A DNA stretch of 52,809 bases from Cetobacterium sp. ZOR0034 (lineage in GTDB: Bacteria > Fusobacteriota > Fusobacteriia > Fusobacteriales > Fusobacteriaceae): assembly GCF_000799075.1 (NCBI RefSeq), contig NZ_JTLI01000023.1, positions 1 to 52,809 on the forward strand, given 5' to 3'. Both the position numbers and the translations under genes were made by a program. This document shows, in pieces, positions 1 through 9,092 of the stretch (positions are counted from its first letter, which is position 1; each line of letters opens with the position of its first letter). Under the pieces are notes generated by a model. The model was not told where the DNA came from. It ran no database searches and saw nothing but the letters and a program-made list of their open reading frames with translations.

Positions 1-72
1 TTAAGATAGCCTATTTGGACATTTAAAATTTGATAGCTAAGAAGTTAATTTACACTAAATTTGGTATACTCC

Positions 73-1572
73 CTAATTTTTTCTAAAATTGATAGCTTCT
101 AATAAATGATTTTTTTCAATGTTGATCGCATTATCTAAATCGGCAATGGTTCGAGCTACTTTTAATATTTTATGATAAGTTCGCATAGATAGATTTAAAC
201 TTCTGATAGCAGTTCTAATAATATTTTCACACTCTTTATCTAGAGTACAAAATTTTTCTACTTCAAAATTATTCATATCGCGATTTAATTTATTTCCGGA
301 AAATCTTAAGTTTTGTATTTCTCGAGCACGAATAACTCGCTCTTTAATAACTTTTGAAGAGTCGCCTCTTTCTTCATCTAAAATCTCTTTATCATTTAAT
401 CTATATATTTCAACGTATAAATCTATTCTGTCTATAATAGGTCCGGATAGTTTTTTAGAATATCTTCTTAAATCATATGGAGTACAGGTGCATAGTTCTT
501 CATCAAATCCAAGACCACAGAAGCATGGATTACAGGCCGCAACAAATATAATTTTTGCAGGGAATTCCATTTTTCCTAAACTTCTAGTTATTGATATTCG
601 TTTTTCTTCAAGGGGTTCTCTTAAACTCTCAATTACGATTCGATCAAATTCTGTAAATTCATCTAAAAAAAGTACTCCATTATTTGCAAGACTAATCTCG
701 CCTGGTTTAGGAGTTCGCCCACCACCAATTATAGAAGTTGCTGTTGAGGTATGATGTGGGTCACGGAATGGTCGATTGGTAACGATAGGAACCCTTTCAC
801 TTAATTCCCCAGCAATGCTATAGATTTTAGTAGTTTCTATAATCTCTTTCTCGGACATAGGAGGTAAAATGGTCGTCAATCTTTTAGCAAGCATAGACTT
901 TCCACTTCCAGGAGCCCCAATCATAATAATATTATGTCCTCCAGCAGCAACAATTTCTAGAGCTCTTTTTGCTCTGATTTGGCCTTTTACATCCCACATA
1001 TCAAGTAGATTTTCTGAAAACTTAGAGGTGTTTATAACTCTCTTGCTTCTGATAATCCCTTCCTCAATAAACTTAACAACATCTCTTAAATTCTTTACGG
1101 GAACTATCTCGATATCTTTTATGATAGAAGCTTCCTCCAAATTTTCTTCGGGTATAATCACACCTTTAAAACCTTTACTTTTAGCTAGTAAAACACCACT
1201 AATAATACCATCAGCACGTCTGATTTCACCAGTCAAAGATAACTCTCCCATCATAATATAATCTCGTAAAATTCCAGTGTAGTCAGAAATAAACCTCATT
1301 CCGATCATAATACCGATAGCTATGGGTAAATCGAAATGTGATCCTCTTTTTCTAATATTTGCAGGGGTTAAATTTACAACAATTCTTCGAGGTTCTAAAA
1401 GATATCCCATATTCTTAATTCCAGAACGAATACGATCTCTACTTTCTGAAATCGTAGCATCACCTAATCCAACGATATTAAAAATAGGCAAACCATTCGT
1501 TACATCGACCTCAACCTCTACTAAAAAAGGTTCAATTCCAAGATAGCTCGAACTCAAAACCCTAACTAACAT
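73..1572 (-). CDS. comM: ComM/YifB-family Mg-chelatase-like AAA+ ATPase
   Basis: A 499-residue protein of the YifB/ComM family, whose studied member is a hexameric helicase that helps branch migration when transformed single-stranded DNA is integrated. The N-terminal Lon-protease-like fold domain starts MLVRVLSSSYLG. It is followed by a Walker A motif (GAPGSGKS), a Walker B motif (VLFLDEF) and a cysteine-rich patch (CNPCFCG, then CTC) ahead of the arginine-finger region, all typical of the family and at full length. The reading frame is open 24 bases further upstream, but a clear AGGGAGGA ribosome site lies just before the ATG at 1572, so I use that start. The gene is divergent from rubrerythrin. 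The 72 bases beyond its stop contain nothing I recognise. Whether this organism is naturally competent cannot be judged from the window. Confidence 0.93.
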   Translation of the reverse strand: MLVRVLSSSYLGIEPFLVEVEVDVTNGLPIFNIVGLGDATISESRDRIRSGIKNMGYLLEPRRIVVNLTPANIRKRGSHFDLPIAIGIMIGMRFISDYTGILRDYIMMGELSLTGEIRRADGIISGVLLAKSKGFKGVIIPEENLEEASIIKDIEIVPVKNLRDVVKFIEEGIIRSKRVINTSKFSENLLDMWDVKGQIRAKRALEIVAAGGHNIIMIGAPGSGKSMLAKRLTTILPPMSEKEIIETTKIYSIAGELSERVPIVTNRPFRDPHHTSTATSIIGGGRTPKPGEISLANNGVLFLDEFTEFDRIVIESLREPLEEKRISITRSLGKMEFPAKIIFVAACNPCFCGLGFDEELCTCTPYDLRRYSKKLSGPIIDRIDLYVEIYRLNDKEILDEERGDSSKVIKERVIRAREIQNLRFSGNKLNRDMNNFEVEKFCTLDKECENIIRTAIRSLNLSMRTYHKILKVARTIADLDNAINIEKNHLLEAINFRKN

Positions 1573-1709
1573 AAAGTTCCTCCCTTTATTTATCAAATAC
1601 TTTTAAGATTAAAGTTTTAAATATAGTAGGTAGTTATTATAAAAGTTCTTTATGTATTTACTGATAATTTTTAATTTTCTTTTTTTATACAAAAAAAGTA
1701 AAAAAAGGT

Positions 1710-1738
1710 TTGACATATTTACGAAAAAGGTGTATATT
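1710..1738 (+). promoter_or_regulatory. Consensus sigma-70 promoter of the rubrerythrin gene
   Basis: TTGACA at 1710-1715, a 17-base spacer, and TATATT at 1733-1738. The predicted transcription start is about 1745, leaving a leader of roughly 90 bases. Confidence 0.85.
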
Positions 1739-1754
1739 ATCTTTGTGAACAAAA

Positions 1755-1769
1755 TTGTAATAATTACAA
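1755..1769 (+). promoter_or_regulatory. PerR-type operator (perfect 7-1-7 inverted repeat)
   Basis: TTGTAAT-A-ATTACAA is a perfect 7-1-7 dyad that matches the PerR/Fur-family box shape (consensus TTATAATNATTATAA). It lies about 10-25 bases downstream of the predicted transcription start, where a bound repressor would block the polymerase. The downstream gene encodes a peroxide-scavenging protein, which fits peroxide-responsive control by PerR. The repressor gene itself is not in the window. Confidence 0.7.
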
Positions 1770-1835
1770 AAAAGAAATTAAAACAAATTTAAAAAGAAAA
1801 AGATATAGATAAGAGAAAATCGAGGAGGATTAAAA

Positions 1836-2384
1836 ATGGCAAAAGTAAAATGTACAGTATGTGGAGAAGTATTTGAAGAGGCTTTAGGAACTTGCCCTTT
1901 ATGTAAAGTAGGATTAGATAAGTGTGTTCCATTTGATGAGTCAGGAGCAAGAGTATGGGCAACTGAGCACAAAGTTGGAGAGGGATTAGCTTGCGGAGAT
2001 GAAGAAATCATTGAAGGATTAAGAGCAAACTTCAACGGAGAATGTATGGAAGTTGGGATGTACTTAGCAATGGCTAGAGTTGCAGATAGAGAAGGATATC
2101 CAGAAGTAGCAGAAGCTTATACAAGAATCGCTTTTGAAGAAGCTGGACATGCTGCAAGATTCGCTGAATTATTAGGAGAAGTAGTAACTGATTCTACAGA
2201 AGAGAACTTAAAGAGAAGAGTAGAAGCTGAATATGGAGCAACTTCAGGGAAGTTCGATATTGCTAAAAGAGCAAAGCAATTAGGATTCGATGCTATTCAC
2301 GATACAGTTCATGAAATGGCTAAAGATGAAGCTAGACATGGAAGAGCTTTCTTAGGATTATTAGAAAGACATTTCCAAAAATAA
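1836..2384 (+). CDS. Reverse rubrerythrin (rubredoxin domain first, then ferritin-like diiron domain)
   Basis: A 182-residue cytosolic non-haem iron protein that should reduce hydrogen peroxide, and possibly oxygen, with electrons passed from NAD(P)H through rubredoxin-type partners. The rubredoxin-like Fe(Cys)4 site comes first, with cysteines C6, C9, C20 and C23. The ferritin-like four-helix domain follows, with diiron ligands in [20 protein letters not shown] and [10 protein letters not shown]. This order is the reverse of classical rubrerythrin and matches the reverse rubrerythrins of clostridia. The start is fixed by a GAGGAGG site upstream. The gene is monocistronic, with its own promoter, a PerR-type box and a terminator. 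High expression is inferred from the consensus promoter and strong ribosome site. Confidence 0.93.
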   Translation: MAKVKCTVCGEVFEEALGTCPLCKVGLDKCVPFDESGARVWATEHKVGEGLACGDEEIIEGLRANFNGECMEVGMYLAMARVADREGYPEVAEAYTRIAFEEAGHAARFAELLGEVVTDSTEENLKRRVEAEYGATSGKFDIAKRAKQLGFDAIHDTVHEMAKDEARHGRAFLGLLERHFQK

Positions 2385-2396
2385 TAGATAAAAAGT

Positions 2397-2427
2397 AGAG
2401 TGTTTGAACTATTCAAGCACTCTTTTT
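2397..2427 (+). terminator. Rho-independent terminator after rubrerythrin
   Basis: An 11-bp stem (AGAGTGTTTGA paired with TCAAGCACTCT, one G-U pair) with a 5-base loop and a run of five T. It separates the rubrerythrin transcript from the cob operon. Confidence 0.85.
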
Positions 2428-2433
2428 CGTTTA

Positions 2434-2462
2434 TTGAAGTTTTGATTATATTGTGATACTAT
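2434..2462 (+). promoter_or_regulatory. Probable promoter of the cobUSCT operon, extended -10
   Basis: TTGAAG at 2434-2439, a 17-base spacer, and TACTAT at 2457-2462 preceded by TGA (extended -10). It lies just after the upstream terminator and about 30 bases before the cobU start, so there is no room for a cobalamin riboswitch. Confidence 0.55.
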
Positions 2463-2491
2463 TAAAGTATTATAGGATAAGGGTGATATAA

Positions 2492-3052
2492 GTGGGGAAA
2501 ATAATATATGTAACTGGAGGAGCTAGAAGTGGAAAAAGCTCTTTTGCAGAAAAGAAAGTCTTAGAAATGCAAAAAGAAAAAATATATGTTGCGACAGCCA
2601 TATCATTTGATGATGAGATGAAAGAACGAGTTCGTCTTCATAAGATTCAAAGGGGAGAAGACTGGATAACAATAGAGGGATACAAAAATATATGTGAGAC
2701 ATTATCAGAGTATAAAAAATTATCAGGAGTTGTACTATTAGATTGTTTAACTAATATGGTAACTAATAATATGATTATGGATAGAGAAATAGACTGGGAT
2801 AGTATCACTCAAGATGAGTTAAGAGTTATTGAAGATGAGATTAAAACTGAGGTACAAAATTTAGTTGATTTTATAAAAGAAAGTTCTTTAGATATGGTGG
2901 TTGTTTCAAATGAAGTCGGGATGGGTTTAGTTCCTCCGTATGCATTAGGAAGATATTTTAGAGATATTGGAGGACGAATAAATCAATTAGTAGCAAAAGA
3001 AAGCCACGAAGCTTACTTAATAGTTTCTGGGTTAGAATTAAAATTAAAATAG
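2492..3052 (+). CDS. cobU: Adenosylcobinamide kinase / adenosylcobinamide-phosphate guanylyltransferase
   Basis: A 186-residue bifunctional enzyme (CobU/CobP). It phosphorylates adenosylcobinamide and then transfers GMP from GTP to give adenosylcobinamide-GDP, the first activation step of nucleotide-loop assembly. A P-loop GGARSGKS lies at residues 9-16. A histidine at residue 50 in the RLHKIQRGEDW segment corresponds to the guanylylated histidine of the family. VVVSNEVGMGLVP near residue 145 is a second family signature. Length is normal. The start codon is GTG, behind a GGATAAGGGTGA site. It is the first gene of a tight cobU-cobS-cobC-cobT run with gaps of 14, 12 and 1 bases, so all four probably share one transcript. 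Confidence 0.95.
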   Translation: MGKIIYVTGGARSGKSSFAEKKVLEMQKEKIYVATAISFDDEMKERVRLHKIQRGEDWITIEGYKNICETLSEYKKLSGVVLLDCLTNMVTNNMIMDREIDWDSITQDELRVIEDEIKTEVQNLVDFIKESSLDMVVVSNEVGMGLVPPYALGRYFRDIGGRINQLVAKESHEAYLIVSGLELKLK

Positions 3053-3066
3053 AGTTGGAGGAAAAA

Positions 3067-3831
3067 ATGAACGGATTAGCTTTACTTTTTAAATTTATGA
3101 CAAGATTACCATTTCCGGGAGGAAATAAATTTGATTCAAAAGCCTTAGGAAATTCAATGAAATGGTTTCCAATAGTAGGTTTAGTAATAGGAATTATAAA
3201 CTTTGTTGTTGCAGCATTATTAGAAACGATTATTCCATCACCTATTTTAATGGGAATAATATTAGTGACATTAGATGTAATAATAACAGGTGGCTTACAT
3301 TTGGATGGTTTAGCTGATACTTTTGATGGGATATTTAGTTATAGAAGTAAACAAAAAATGCTAGAGATAATGAAAGATTCAAGAGTTGGAACAAATGGAG
3401 TTTTAGTTTTAGTTCTTTACTTTATTTTTAAAATAGCATTTTTAGTAGAAACTTCAGAGTTATTTGGAGTAAGTCAAGGGGTTATAATGTTGATAGTTCC
3501 AATCTTATCTAGAATAAATGGAGTTATAAATTGTGCTTTCGAACCATATGCAAGACCAACAGGTATGGGAAAGACTTTTGTTGAAAATACAGATAAAGCG
3601 GGAGCAGCGATAGCATATACGGTAGTAACAGGTATATTGTATTTAGTAGCGCAATATTTTGGATTACCGTTCTTGAATTTATTTTTGATATTAAATATTT
3701 TAGGAGTTAGTGGATTTTTCTTTGGAAAGCTGATGACAAGAAAAATAGGTGGGATAACAGGTGATACATTAGGAGCGTTATTAGAATTATCGTCTGTTTT
3801 ATCACTAGTTTTAATGTATATCTTTTTATAA
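3067..3831 (+). CDS. cobS: Adenosylcobinamide-GDP ribazoletransferase (cobalamin synthase)
   Basis: A 254-residue polytopic inner-membrane enzyme that joins adenosylcobinamide-GDP with alpha-ribazole (or its 5'-phosphate), closing the lower ligand loop of cobalamin. The family hallmark GLHLDGLADTFDG, with metal-binding aspartates, sits at about residues 78-90, followed by the conserved KDSRVGTNG. Five or more hydrophobic segments follow. A longer frame starts with TTG at 3055, but that codon overlaps the TTGGAGG ribosome site, so the ATG at 3067 is the start. It lies 14 bases after cobU. Confidence 0.94.
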   Translation: MNGLALLFKFMTRLPFPGGNKFDSKALGNSMKWFPIVGLVIGIINFVVAALLETIIPSPILMGIILVTLDVIITGGLHLDGLADTFDGIFSYRSKQKMLEIMKDSRVGTNGVLVLVLYFIFKIAFLVETSELFGVSQGVIMLIVPILSRINGVINCAFEPYARPTGMGKTFVENTDKAGAAIAYTVVTGILYLVAQYFGLPFLNLFLILNILGVSGFFFGKLMTRKIGGITGDTLGALLELSSVLSLVLMYIFL

Positions 3832-3843
3832 GAGGAGAAATTT

Positions 3844-4431
3844 ATGGGAAAAGTTATTTTAGTTAGACATGGTGAATCAGAACTCAATGTAAAGGGTGTT
3901 TATTACGGAGTTTTAAACCCAGGACTTACAGAAGAGGGAAAAGAACAAGCTAAAAAAACGAGAGATATACTAAAAGAGATTAATTATCATAAAATTTATT
4001 CAAGTGATTTAAAAAGAGCTTTAGATACAGCAGAAATAATAAATTCTAAAGAATTAAAAATCTTTGTAGATGAAGATTTAAGAGAGTTAAACTTTGGAAT
4101 TTTTGAGGGACATACCTATGAGGAGCTTTTAGAAAAGTATCCTGAAGAGTTGGAAAAAAGCCAGAAAAGTTGGGAAAATTATAATTACATAACTGGGGAA
4201 AGTGTTGTAGAGCTTCAAAATAGAGCAATAAATTTTATAGATAAAAAAGTTAATTTAGATGAAGATACAGTTTTAGTTACTCATTGGGGTATTATAAATA
4301 CCATTTTAAGTCATTATTTTTCAAATGGATTGGATGCATATTGGAAGTTTAGTGTAAAAAATGCAGGAGTAGTTATAATTGAGTTTTCTGATGGATATCC
4401 GATATTAAAAGGATTCAACATAGGGGGATAA
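3844..4431 (+). CDS. cobC: Alpha-ribazole-5'-phosphate phosphatase (histidine phosphatase family)
   Basis: A 195-residue member of the phosphoglycerate-mutase-like histidine phosphatase superfamily. The phosphohistidine motif is VRHGES (His9), with further family residues in SSDLKRALDTA and the second catalytic histidine in LVTHWG. The fold alone would fit many phosphatases. The position between cobS and cobT, 12 bases after cobS and 1 base before cobT, points to removal of the 5'-phosphate from alpha-ribazole phosphate or cobalamin phosphate. The start ATG follows an AGAGGAGA site. Confidence 0.88.
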   Translation: MGKVILVRHGESELNVKGVYYGVLNPGLTEEGKEQAKKTRDILKEINYHKIYSSDLKRALDTAEIINSKELKIFVDEDLRELNFGIFEGHTYEELLEKYPEELEKSQKSWENYNYITGESVVELQNRAINFIDKKVNLDEDTVLVTHWGIINTILSHYFSNGLDAYWKFSVKNAGVVIIEFSDGYPILKGFNIGG

Positions 4432-4432
4432 A

Positions 4433-5482
4433 TTGAAGAGATTAATAAAAGTTCAGAAAGAGATTAAAGAAATAGATGTAGAGGCCATGAGGTTATGTAA
4501 AGATATACTAGATACTAGGATGAAACCGCAAAAAAGCTTGGGTATCTTAGAGGATCTAGCAGTAACGGTAGCAGGAATAACAGGTAAACCATTAAACACG
4601 TTGGAGAGGGGATGTCACTTTATAGCTTCAGCTGATAATGGAGTTATAGAGGAGGGAGTATCATCATGCCCTTTGGAATATACAAAAATTGTTTCAGAGG
4701 CTATGTTAAACTCGTTTGCAGCTATAGGTATTTTATGTCAAAGCTTAGATATTCCTCTTAATTTGATTGATGTAGGAATAAAAGGAGATATTTCAAGAGA
4801 ATATAAGCACCTTTATTTGAAAAAAGTTGCGTATGGCACAAAAAATTTCGTTCAAGAACCAGCTATGAGTATTGAGGAAGTAATAAAGGCCATTGAAGTT
4901 GGTGTGGAGATGATAAAAAATAAGAAAGAGTATGATTTTTTCTCAAACGGAGAGATGGGAATTGCGAATACCACTACTAGTTCAGCAATTTTATACGCTT
5001 TAACAAAAGAAAATATCGAAAAAGTTGTTGGATGTGGTGCTGGTCTTTCAGACGAAGGACTAAAAAGAAAAAAAGATATAATAAAAACTTCAGTAGAGAA
5101 ATATGATTTGTTTAATAAAGAAGCGCTAGAAGTTTTAAGATGTGTAGGTGGGTTAGATATAGCTTGTATGGTTGGATTATACTTAGGAGCCGCCTTAGAA
5201 AGAAAACCTATGTTGATTGATGGATTTATTTCAGGTGTTGCAGCTTTAGTAGCTACAAGAATCGAGCCTAAAGTAAAGGGATACCTAATAGCGACTCACA
5301 TGAGTGAAGAACCTGGAATGAAGGTTGTTATGAATGCTTTAGAGTTAAAACCATTTTTAGATATGCAGATGCGTTTAGGTGAAGGAACCGGAGCGGTTTT
5401 AGCTTATCCAATTTTAAAAGCAGCAATGAATATTCCAAAAGTTATGAAAACAAAAGATGAGGTTTATGACTTGTTTCAATAA
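4433..5482 (+). CDS. cobT: Nicotinate-nucleotide--dimethylbenzimidazole phosphoribosyltransferase
   Basis: A 349-residue enzyme that transfers phosphoribose from nicotinate mononucleotide to the lower-ligand base, making alpha-ribazole phosphate for CobC and CobS. The C-terminal signature MRLGEGTGAVLA contains Glu317, which by codon count is the same number as the catalytic glutamate of the Salmonella enzyme. SADNGV and GEMGIANTTTSSA are other family signatures. Translation starts at a TTG one base after the cobC stop, with AGGGGGA as ribosome site inside the end of cobC, which implies translational coupling. It is the last gene of the cob run. The genes for corrin-ring synthesis and for making the lower base are not in this window. 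Confidence 0.95.
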   Translation: MKRLIKVQKEIKEIDVEAMRLCKDILDTRMKPQKSLGILEDLAVTVAGITGKPLNTLERGCHFIASADNGVIEEGVSSCPLEYTKIVSEAMLNSFAAIGILCQSLDIPLNLIDVGIKGDISREYKHLYLKKVAYGTKNFVQEPAMSIEEVIKAIEVGVEMIKNKKEYDFFSNGEMGIANTTTSSAILYALTKENIEKVVGCGAGLSDEGLKRKKDIIKTSVEKYDLFNKEALEVLRCVGGLDIACMVGLYLGAALERKPMLIDGFISGVAALVATRIEPKVKGYLIATHMSEEPGMKVVMNALELKPFLDMQMRLGEGTGAVLAYPILKAAMNIPKVMKTKDEVYDLFQ

Positions 5483-5504
5483 TTTCTAATAAGGGGTGGT
5501 TGTC

Positions 5505-6197
5505 TTGGAAAAAGAACAAATGCAAGGACACCGAAAGAGATTACGAGAGAAATATTTAAGAGTTGGTTATAAAGGATTAGAGGATTACGAGATATTAGAG
5601 TTGATTTTGACATATTCAATCAAATTGAAGGATTGCAAAGGAATAGCTAAAAATTTATTAGCAAAATTTAAAACAATAGATACAGTTATAAAAGCAGAGA
5701 TAAATGATCTGAAAGATATTGAAGGTGTTGGAACAGAGACGGCATTATATTTAAAAGTGATTGGAGATATAATGTCGAATCATTATTTTAAAAATATACA
5801 ATCAGCAGATTTTAAAACTTTAAAAGGAAAAACAGATCTTATAAATTATTTAAAAGATGATGTAGGATCCTTGAAAAGTGAAGAGTTCAAAGTTATATAC
5901 TTGAGTAGCGATAATAAAATTGTTGCAGATGAAATTCTGTTTAAAGGAACCATAGATAGAAGTGTTGTATATCCAAGGAAGATTGTAGAAAGAGCGATAC
6001 ATAATAGAGCTAAGGGTGTAATATTTGCTCATAATCATCCAAGTGGAAATTTAACACCATCTAAAAAAGATATAGAATTGACATTAGAGATGCAGGAATT
6101 ATTAGAAAAAGTGGACATAAAATTACTAGATCATATTATAGTGAGTGATGAATCCTATTTTAGTTTTTATGATAATGGATTAATTGAATATTATTAA
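5505..6197 (+). CDS. radC: RadC-family JAB/MPN-type protein
   Basis: A 230-residue RadC (YicR) family protein of uncertain biochemical role. Despite its name, the original link to DNA repair has been disputed. The N-terminal half holds helix-hairpin-helix-like segments (LKDIEGVGTETA). The C-terminal JAB domain carries the metalloprotease-like motif HNHPSG at residues 176-181, followed by a downstream aspartate (LLDHIIVSD). The frame is open from a GTG at 5496, but that overlaps the AAGGGGTGG ribosome site, so I place the start at the TTG at 5505. It lies 22 bases after cobT and could be read through from the cob operon. Confidence 0.9.
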   Translation: MEKEQMQGHRKRLREKYLRVGYKGLEDYEILELILTYSIKLKDCKGIAKNLLAKFKTIDTVIKAEINDLKDIEGVGTETALYLKVIGDIMSNHYFKNIQSADFKTLKGKTDLINYLKDDVGSLKSEEFKVIYLSSDNKIVADEILFKGTIDRSVVYPRKIVERAIHNRAKGVIFAHNHPSGNLTPSKKDIELTLEMQELLEKVDIKLLDHIIVSDESYFSFYDNGLIEYY

Positions 6198-6202
6198 ATT
6201 CG

Positions 6203-6232
6203 ACCCTCTTAAATTTTTTAAGAGGGTTTTTT
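6203..6232 (+). terminator. Rho-independent terminator after radC
   Basis: A perfect 11-bp stem (ACCCTCTTAAA with TTTAAGAGGGT) with a 3-base loop, running straight into a run of six T. It marks the end of the cob-radC transcript. Confidence 0.9.
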
Positions 6233-6248
6233 CAAAGGAGGAGTAGAA

Positions 6249-9089
6249 GTGTTAGATAAAATAGTTATAAAGGGAGCTAGAGAGCATAACTTGAAAAATT
6301 TTGATATAGAGATTCCAAAATATAAATTTGTTGTTGTAACAGGAGTTAGTGGAAGTGGAAAATCATCTTTAGCTTTTGATACAATTTATTCTGAGGGCCA
6401 AAGAAGATATGTTGAAAGTCTGTCAGCTTATGCAAGACAATTTATAGGACAGATGAAAAAACCAGAGGTAGATAGTATAGAGGGGTTAGCTCCAGCGATA
6501 TCAATTGAACAAAAAACAACAAATAAAAATCCAAGATCAACAGTAGGAACAGTAACAGAGATATACGATTATATGAGATTGCTATTTGCTCATATAGGAA
6601 AGGCTCATTGTCCTGTATGTAATAAATTAGTTGAAAGACAAAGTGTAGATGAAATTGTAGAGAATGTTTACGAGAAATTTCAAAACGGAGAGAGATTGAT
6701 GCTTTTGAGTCCAGTTATAAAGGACAAGAAAGGAACTCATAAAAATCTTTTTTTAAATTTGGTAAAGAAAGGATTTGTAAGAGCAAGAGTAAATGGAGAA
6801 ATTTTATATATTGAAGAAGAAATAAATTTAGATAAAAATAAAAAACATAACATTGAAGTGGTTGTTGATAGATTAGTTGTAGATAAGGAAGATAAAGATT
6901 TTAAATCGCGTTTGACTGAAAGTATTGAGCAAGCAATAGAGTTATCGGAAGGAAAAATTATTATAAATTGGTCTGATGGAGAACAGCTATATAGTGAAAA
7001 TTTTTCATGTCCAGATCATGAAGACGTAAGCATTCCGGATTTGAATCCCAGACTATTTTCTTTTAATGCTCCGTTTGGTGCGTGTCCAGAGTGTAAAGGG
7101 ATTGGAAAGAAATTAGAAATAGATGAAAGTAGATTGCTAGAGGATGAGAATCTCTCTATATTGAAGGGAGGGATATATATTCCTGGAGCGGCTTCTGCTA
7201 AAAAAGGTTATACTTGGACAATTTTTGAATCAATGGCCAGAAAATATAAGATTGATTTAGATAAACCAGTAAAAGAGTTAACAAAAAAAGAGATGGATAT
7301 TATATTTTATGGAACTAATGGAGAGAAATTTAGAGTTGATTATGATTCTAAAGAGTTTAGTTTCCATGGAGAGAAAGAGTTTGAAGGAATAGTGAAAAAC
7401 TTAGAGAGAAGATATAATGAATCATTTTCTGAAAGTTCAAGAGAAGAGATTGAAAATAGATTTATGATTGATAAAATCTGTAAAGTTTGTAATGGGAAAA
7501 GATTAAAACCTGAAGTTTTAGCTGTAACAGTTTATAAAAAAAATATAATAGAGATAACTGAATTAAGTATAAAAGAAGCACTTAAATTTTTTGAAACAAT
7601 AGAGCTAACAGAAAAAGAGAGACAGATTGCAGCAGAGATTTTAAAAGAAATCAAAGAAAGATTGTCATTTATGATAAATGTGGGATTGGATTATCTGAGT
7701 TTGGCAAGAGAAACAAAAACATTATCTGGTGGAGAATCACAAAGAATAAGACTAGCAACTCAGATTGGATCTGGTCTTACAGGAGTGTTGTATGTTTTAG
7801 ATGAACCGAGTATTGGATTACATCAAAGGGATAATGATAAACTTTTAGCTACTTTAAATAGATTAAAAGAGCTAGGGAATACATTGATTGTTGTAGAGCA
7901 TGATGAAGATACAATGTATCAAGCTGATTACATATTAGATATGGGTCCAGGAGCCGGAGTTTTTGGAGGAGAGATTGTAGCTGCAGGAACACCAGACGAG
8001 GTTATGAAAAATGAAAGATCAATGACAGGAAAGTTTTTAAAAGGAGAGATAGGGATTCCAATACCATCAGAGAGAAGAGTTAGTGAAGAGTTCATAAAAT
8101 TAAAAGGAGCAAAGGGAAATAATTTAAAAAATGTTGATGTGGACATTCCTCTGGGAGTTTTAACTGTGGTAACAGGAGTTAGTGGAAGTGGAAAGTCAAC
8201 TTTAATAAATCAAACTTTATACCCTGTCTTGTTTAATAAATTAAATAGTGGAAAGCTATATCCTTTAGAGTATGACTCAATTGAAGGAATTGAAAAACTT
8301 GAAAAAGTTATAGATATAGATCAAAGTCCGATAGGAAGAACTCCTCGTTCTAATCCAGCCACATATACAAAAGTTTTTGATGATATAAGAGATATATTCT
8401 CACAAACAAAAGATGCTAAGTCGAAGGGCTACAGTAAAGGACGTTTTTCATTTAATGTGAAAGGTGGAAGATGTGAAGCTTGTCAAGGAGCTGGAATCAT
8501 AAAGATAGAGATGAACTTCTTACCAGATGTTTATGTTGAGTGTGAGGTTTGTAGAGGAAAGCGATATAATAGAGAAACTTTAGAAGTTTATTACAAAGGA
8601 AAAAATATATCAGATGTTTTAGATATGAGTGTTGGAGAAGCTTATGAGTTTTTCCAAAATATACCGACATTAGAAAGAAAATTGAAAGTATTAGTTGATG
8701 TAGGATTAGATTATATAAAGTTGGGTCAACCAGCAACAACTTTATCTGGAGGAGAAGCTCAGAGAATAAAATTAGCTAGTGAGTTAGCAAAAGTATCAAA
8801 AGGAAAAACTGTTTATATCTTAGATGAACCTACAACTGGATTACACTTTGAAGATATAAGAAAATTATTAGAAGTTATAAATAGACTTGTGGAAAAAGGT
8901 AATACAGTAATAATAATTGAACATAATTTAGATGTTATAAAAAATGCAGATTACATAATTGATATAGGACCTGAAGGTGGAGATGGTGGAGGAAAAGTTA
9001 TCTTGACTGGAACACCAGAGAAGGTTGCAGCTTCAAAAAAAGGATATACAAGTAAATACTTAAAAAAAGTGTTAAAGGGAGAGAGATAA
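6249..9089 (+). CDS. uvrA: Excinuclease ABC subunit A
   Basis: A 946-residue DNA damage sensor of nucleotide excision repair, which loads UvrB at lesions. Two ABC ATPase modules are visible: Walker [12 protein letters not shown] at about residue 32 with signature [12 protein letters not shown], and Walker [12 protein letters not shown] at about residue 645 with signature [12 protein letters not shown]. The first zinc module reads CPDH...CPEC, with histidine as one of the four ligands. The second reads CEAC...CEVC. Length is normal. The start is GTG behind AAGGAGGAG. It follows the radC terminator and lies 3 bases before ruvA, so it heads a uvrA-ruvA-phoH run. No promoter is evident in the short gap. 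Confidence 0.98.
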   Translation: MLDKIVIKGAREHNLKNFDIEIPKYKFVVVTGVSGSGKSSLAFDTIYSEGQRRYVESLSAYARQFIGQMKKPEVDSIEGLAPAISIEQKTTNKNPRSTVGTVTEIYDYMRLLFAHIGKAHCPVCNKLVERQSVDEIVENVYEKFQNGERLMLLSPVIKDKKGTHKNLFLNLVKKGFVRARVNGEILYIEEEINLDKNKKHNIEVVVDRLVVDKEDKDFKSRLTESIEQAIELSEGKIIINWSDGEQLYSENFSCPDHEDVSIPDLNPRLFSFNAPFGACPECKGIGKKLEIDESRLLEDENLSILKGGIYIPGAASAKKGYTWTIFESMARKYKIDLDKPVKELTKKEMDIIFYGTNGEKFRVDYDSKEFSFHGEKEFEGIVKNLERRYNESFSESSREEIENRFMIDKICKVCNGKRLKPEVLAVTVYKKNIIEITELSIKEALKFFETIELTEKERQIAAEILKEIKERLSFMINVGLDYLSLARETKTLSGGESQRIRLATQIGSGLTGVLYVLDEPSIGLHQRDNDKLLATLNRLKELGNTLIVVEHDEDTMYQADYILDMGPGAGVFGGEIVAAGTPDEVMKNERSMTGKFLKGEIGIPIPSERRVSEEFIKLKGAKGNNLKNVDVDIPLGVLTVVTGVSGSGKSTLINQTLYPVLFNKLNSGKLYPLEYDSIEGIEKLEKVIDIDQSPIGRTPRSNPATYTKVFDDIRDIFSQTKDAKSKGYSKGRFSFNVKGGRCEACQGAGIIKIEMNFLPDVYVECEVCRGKRYNRETLEVYYKGKNISDVLDMSVGEAYEFFQNIPTLERKLKVLVDVGLDYIKLGQPATTLSGGEAQRIKLASELAKVSKGKTVYILDEPTTGLHFEDIRKLLEVINRLVEKGNTVIIIEHNLDVIKNADYIIDIGPEGGDGGGKVILTGTPEKVAASKKGYTSKYLKKVLKGER

Positions 9090-9092
9090 AGA

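Noticed and set aside
869..1261. A 130-codon plus-strand frame opposite comM
   Set aside because: It is the shadow of a conserved gene on the other strand, has no ribosome site and its translation resembles no family.
2385..2491. A cobalamin riboswitch ahead of cobU
   Set aside because: The gap is about 107 bases and mostly holds a terminator and a promoter. The B12-box core is not seen.
8497..8739. Minus-strand frames inside uvrA, glyS, ileS, hisS and other genes
   Set aside because: They follow the antisense of AT-rich coding DNA, lack ribosome sites and encode low-complexity products.
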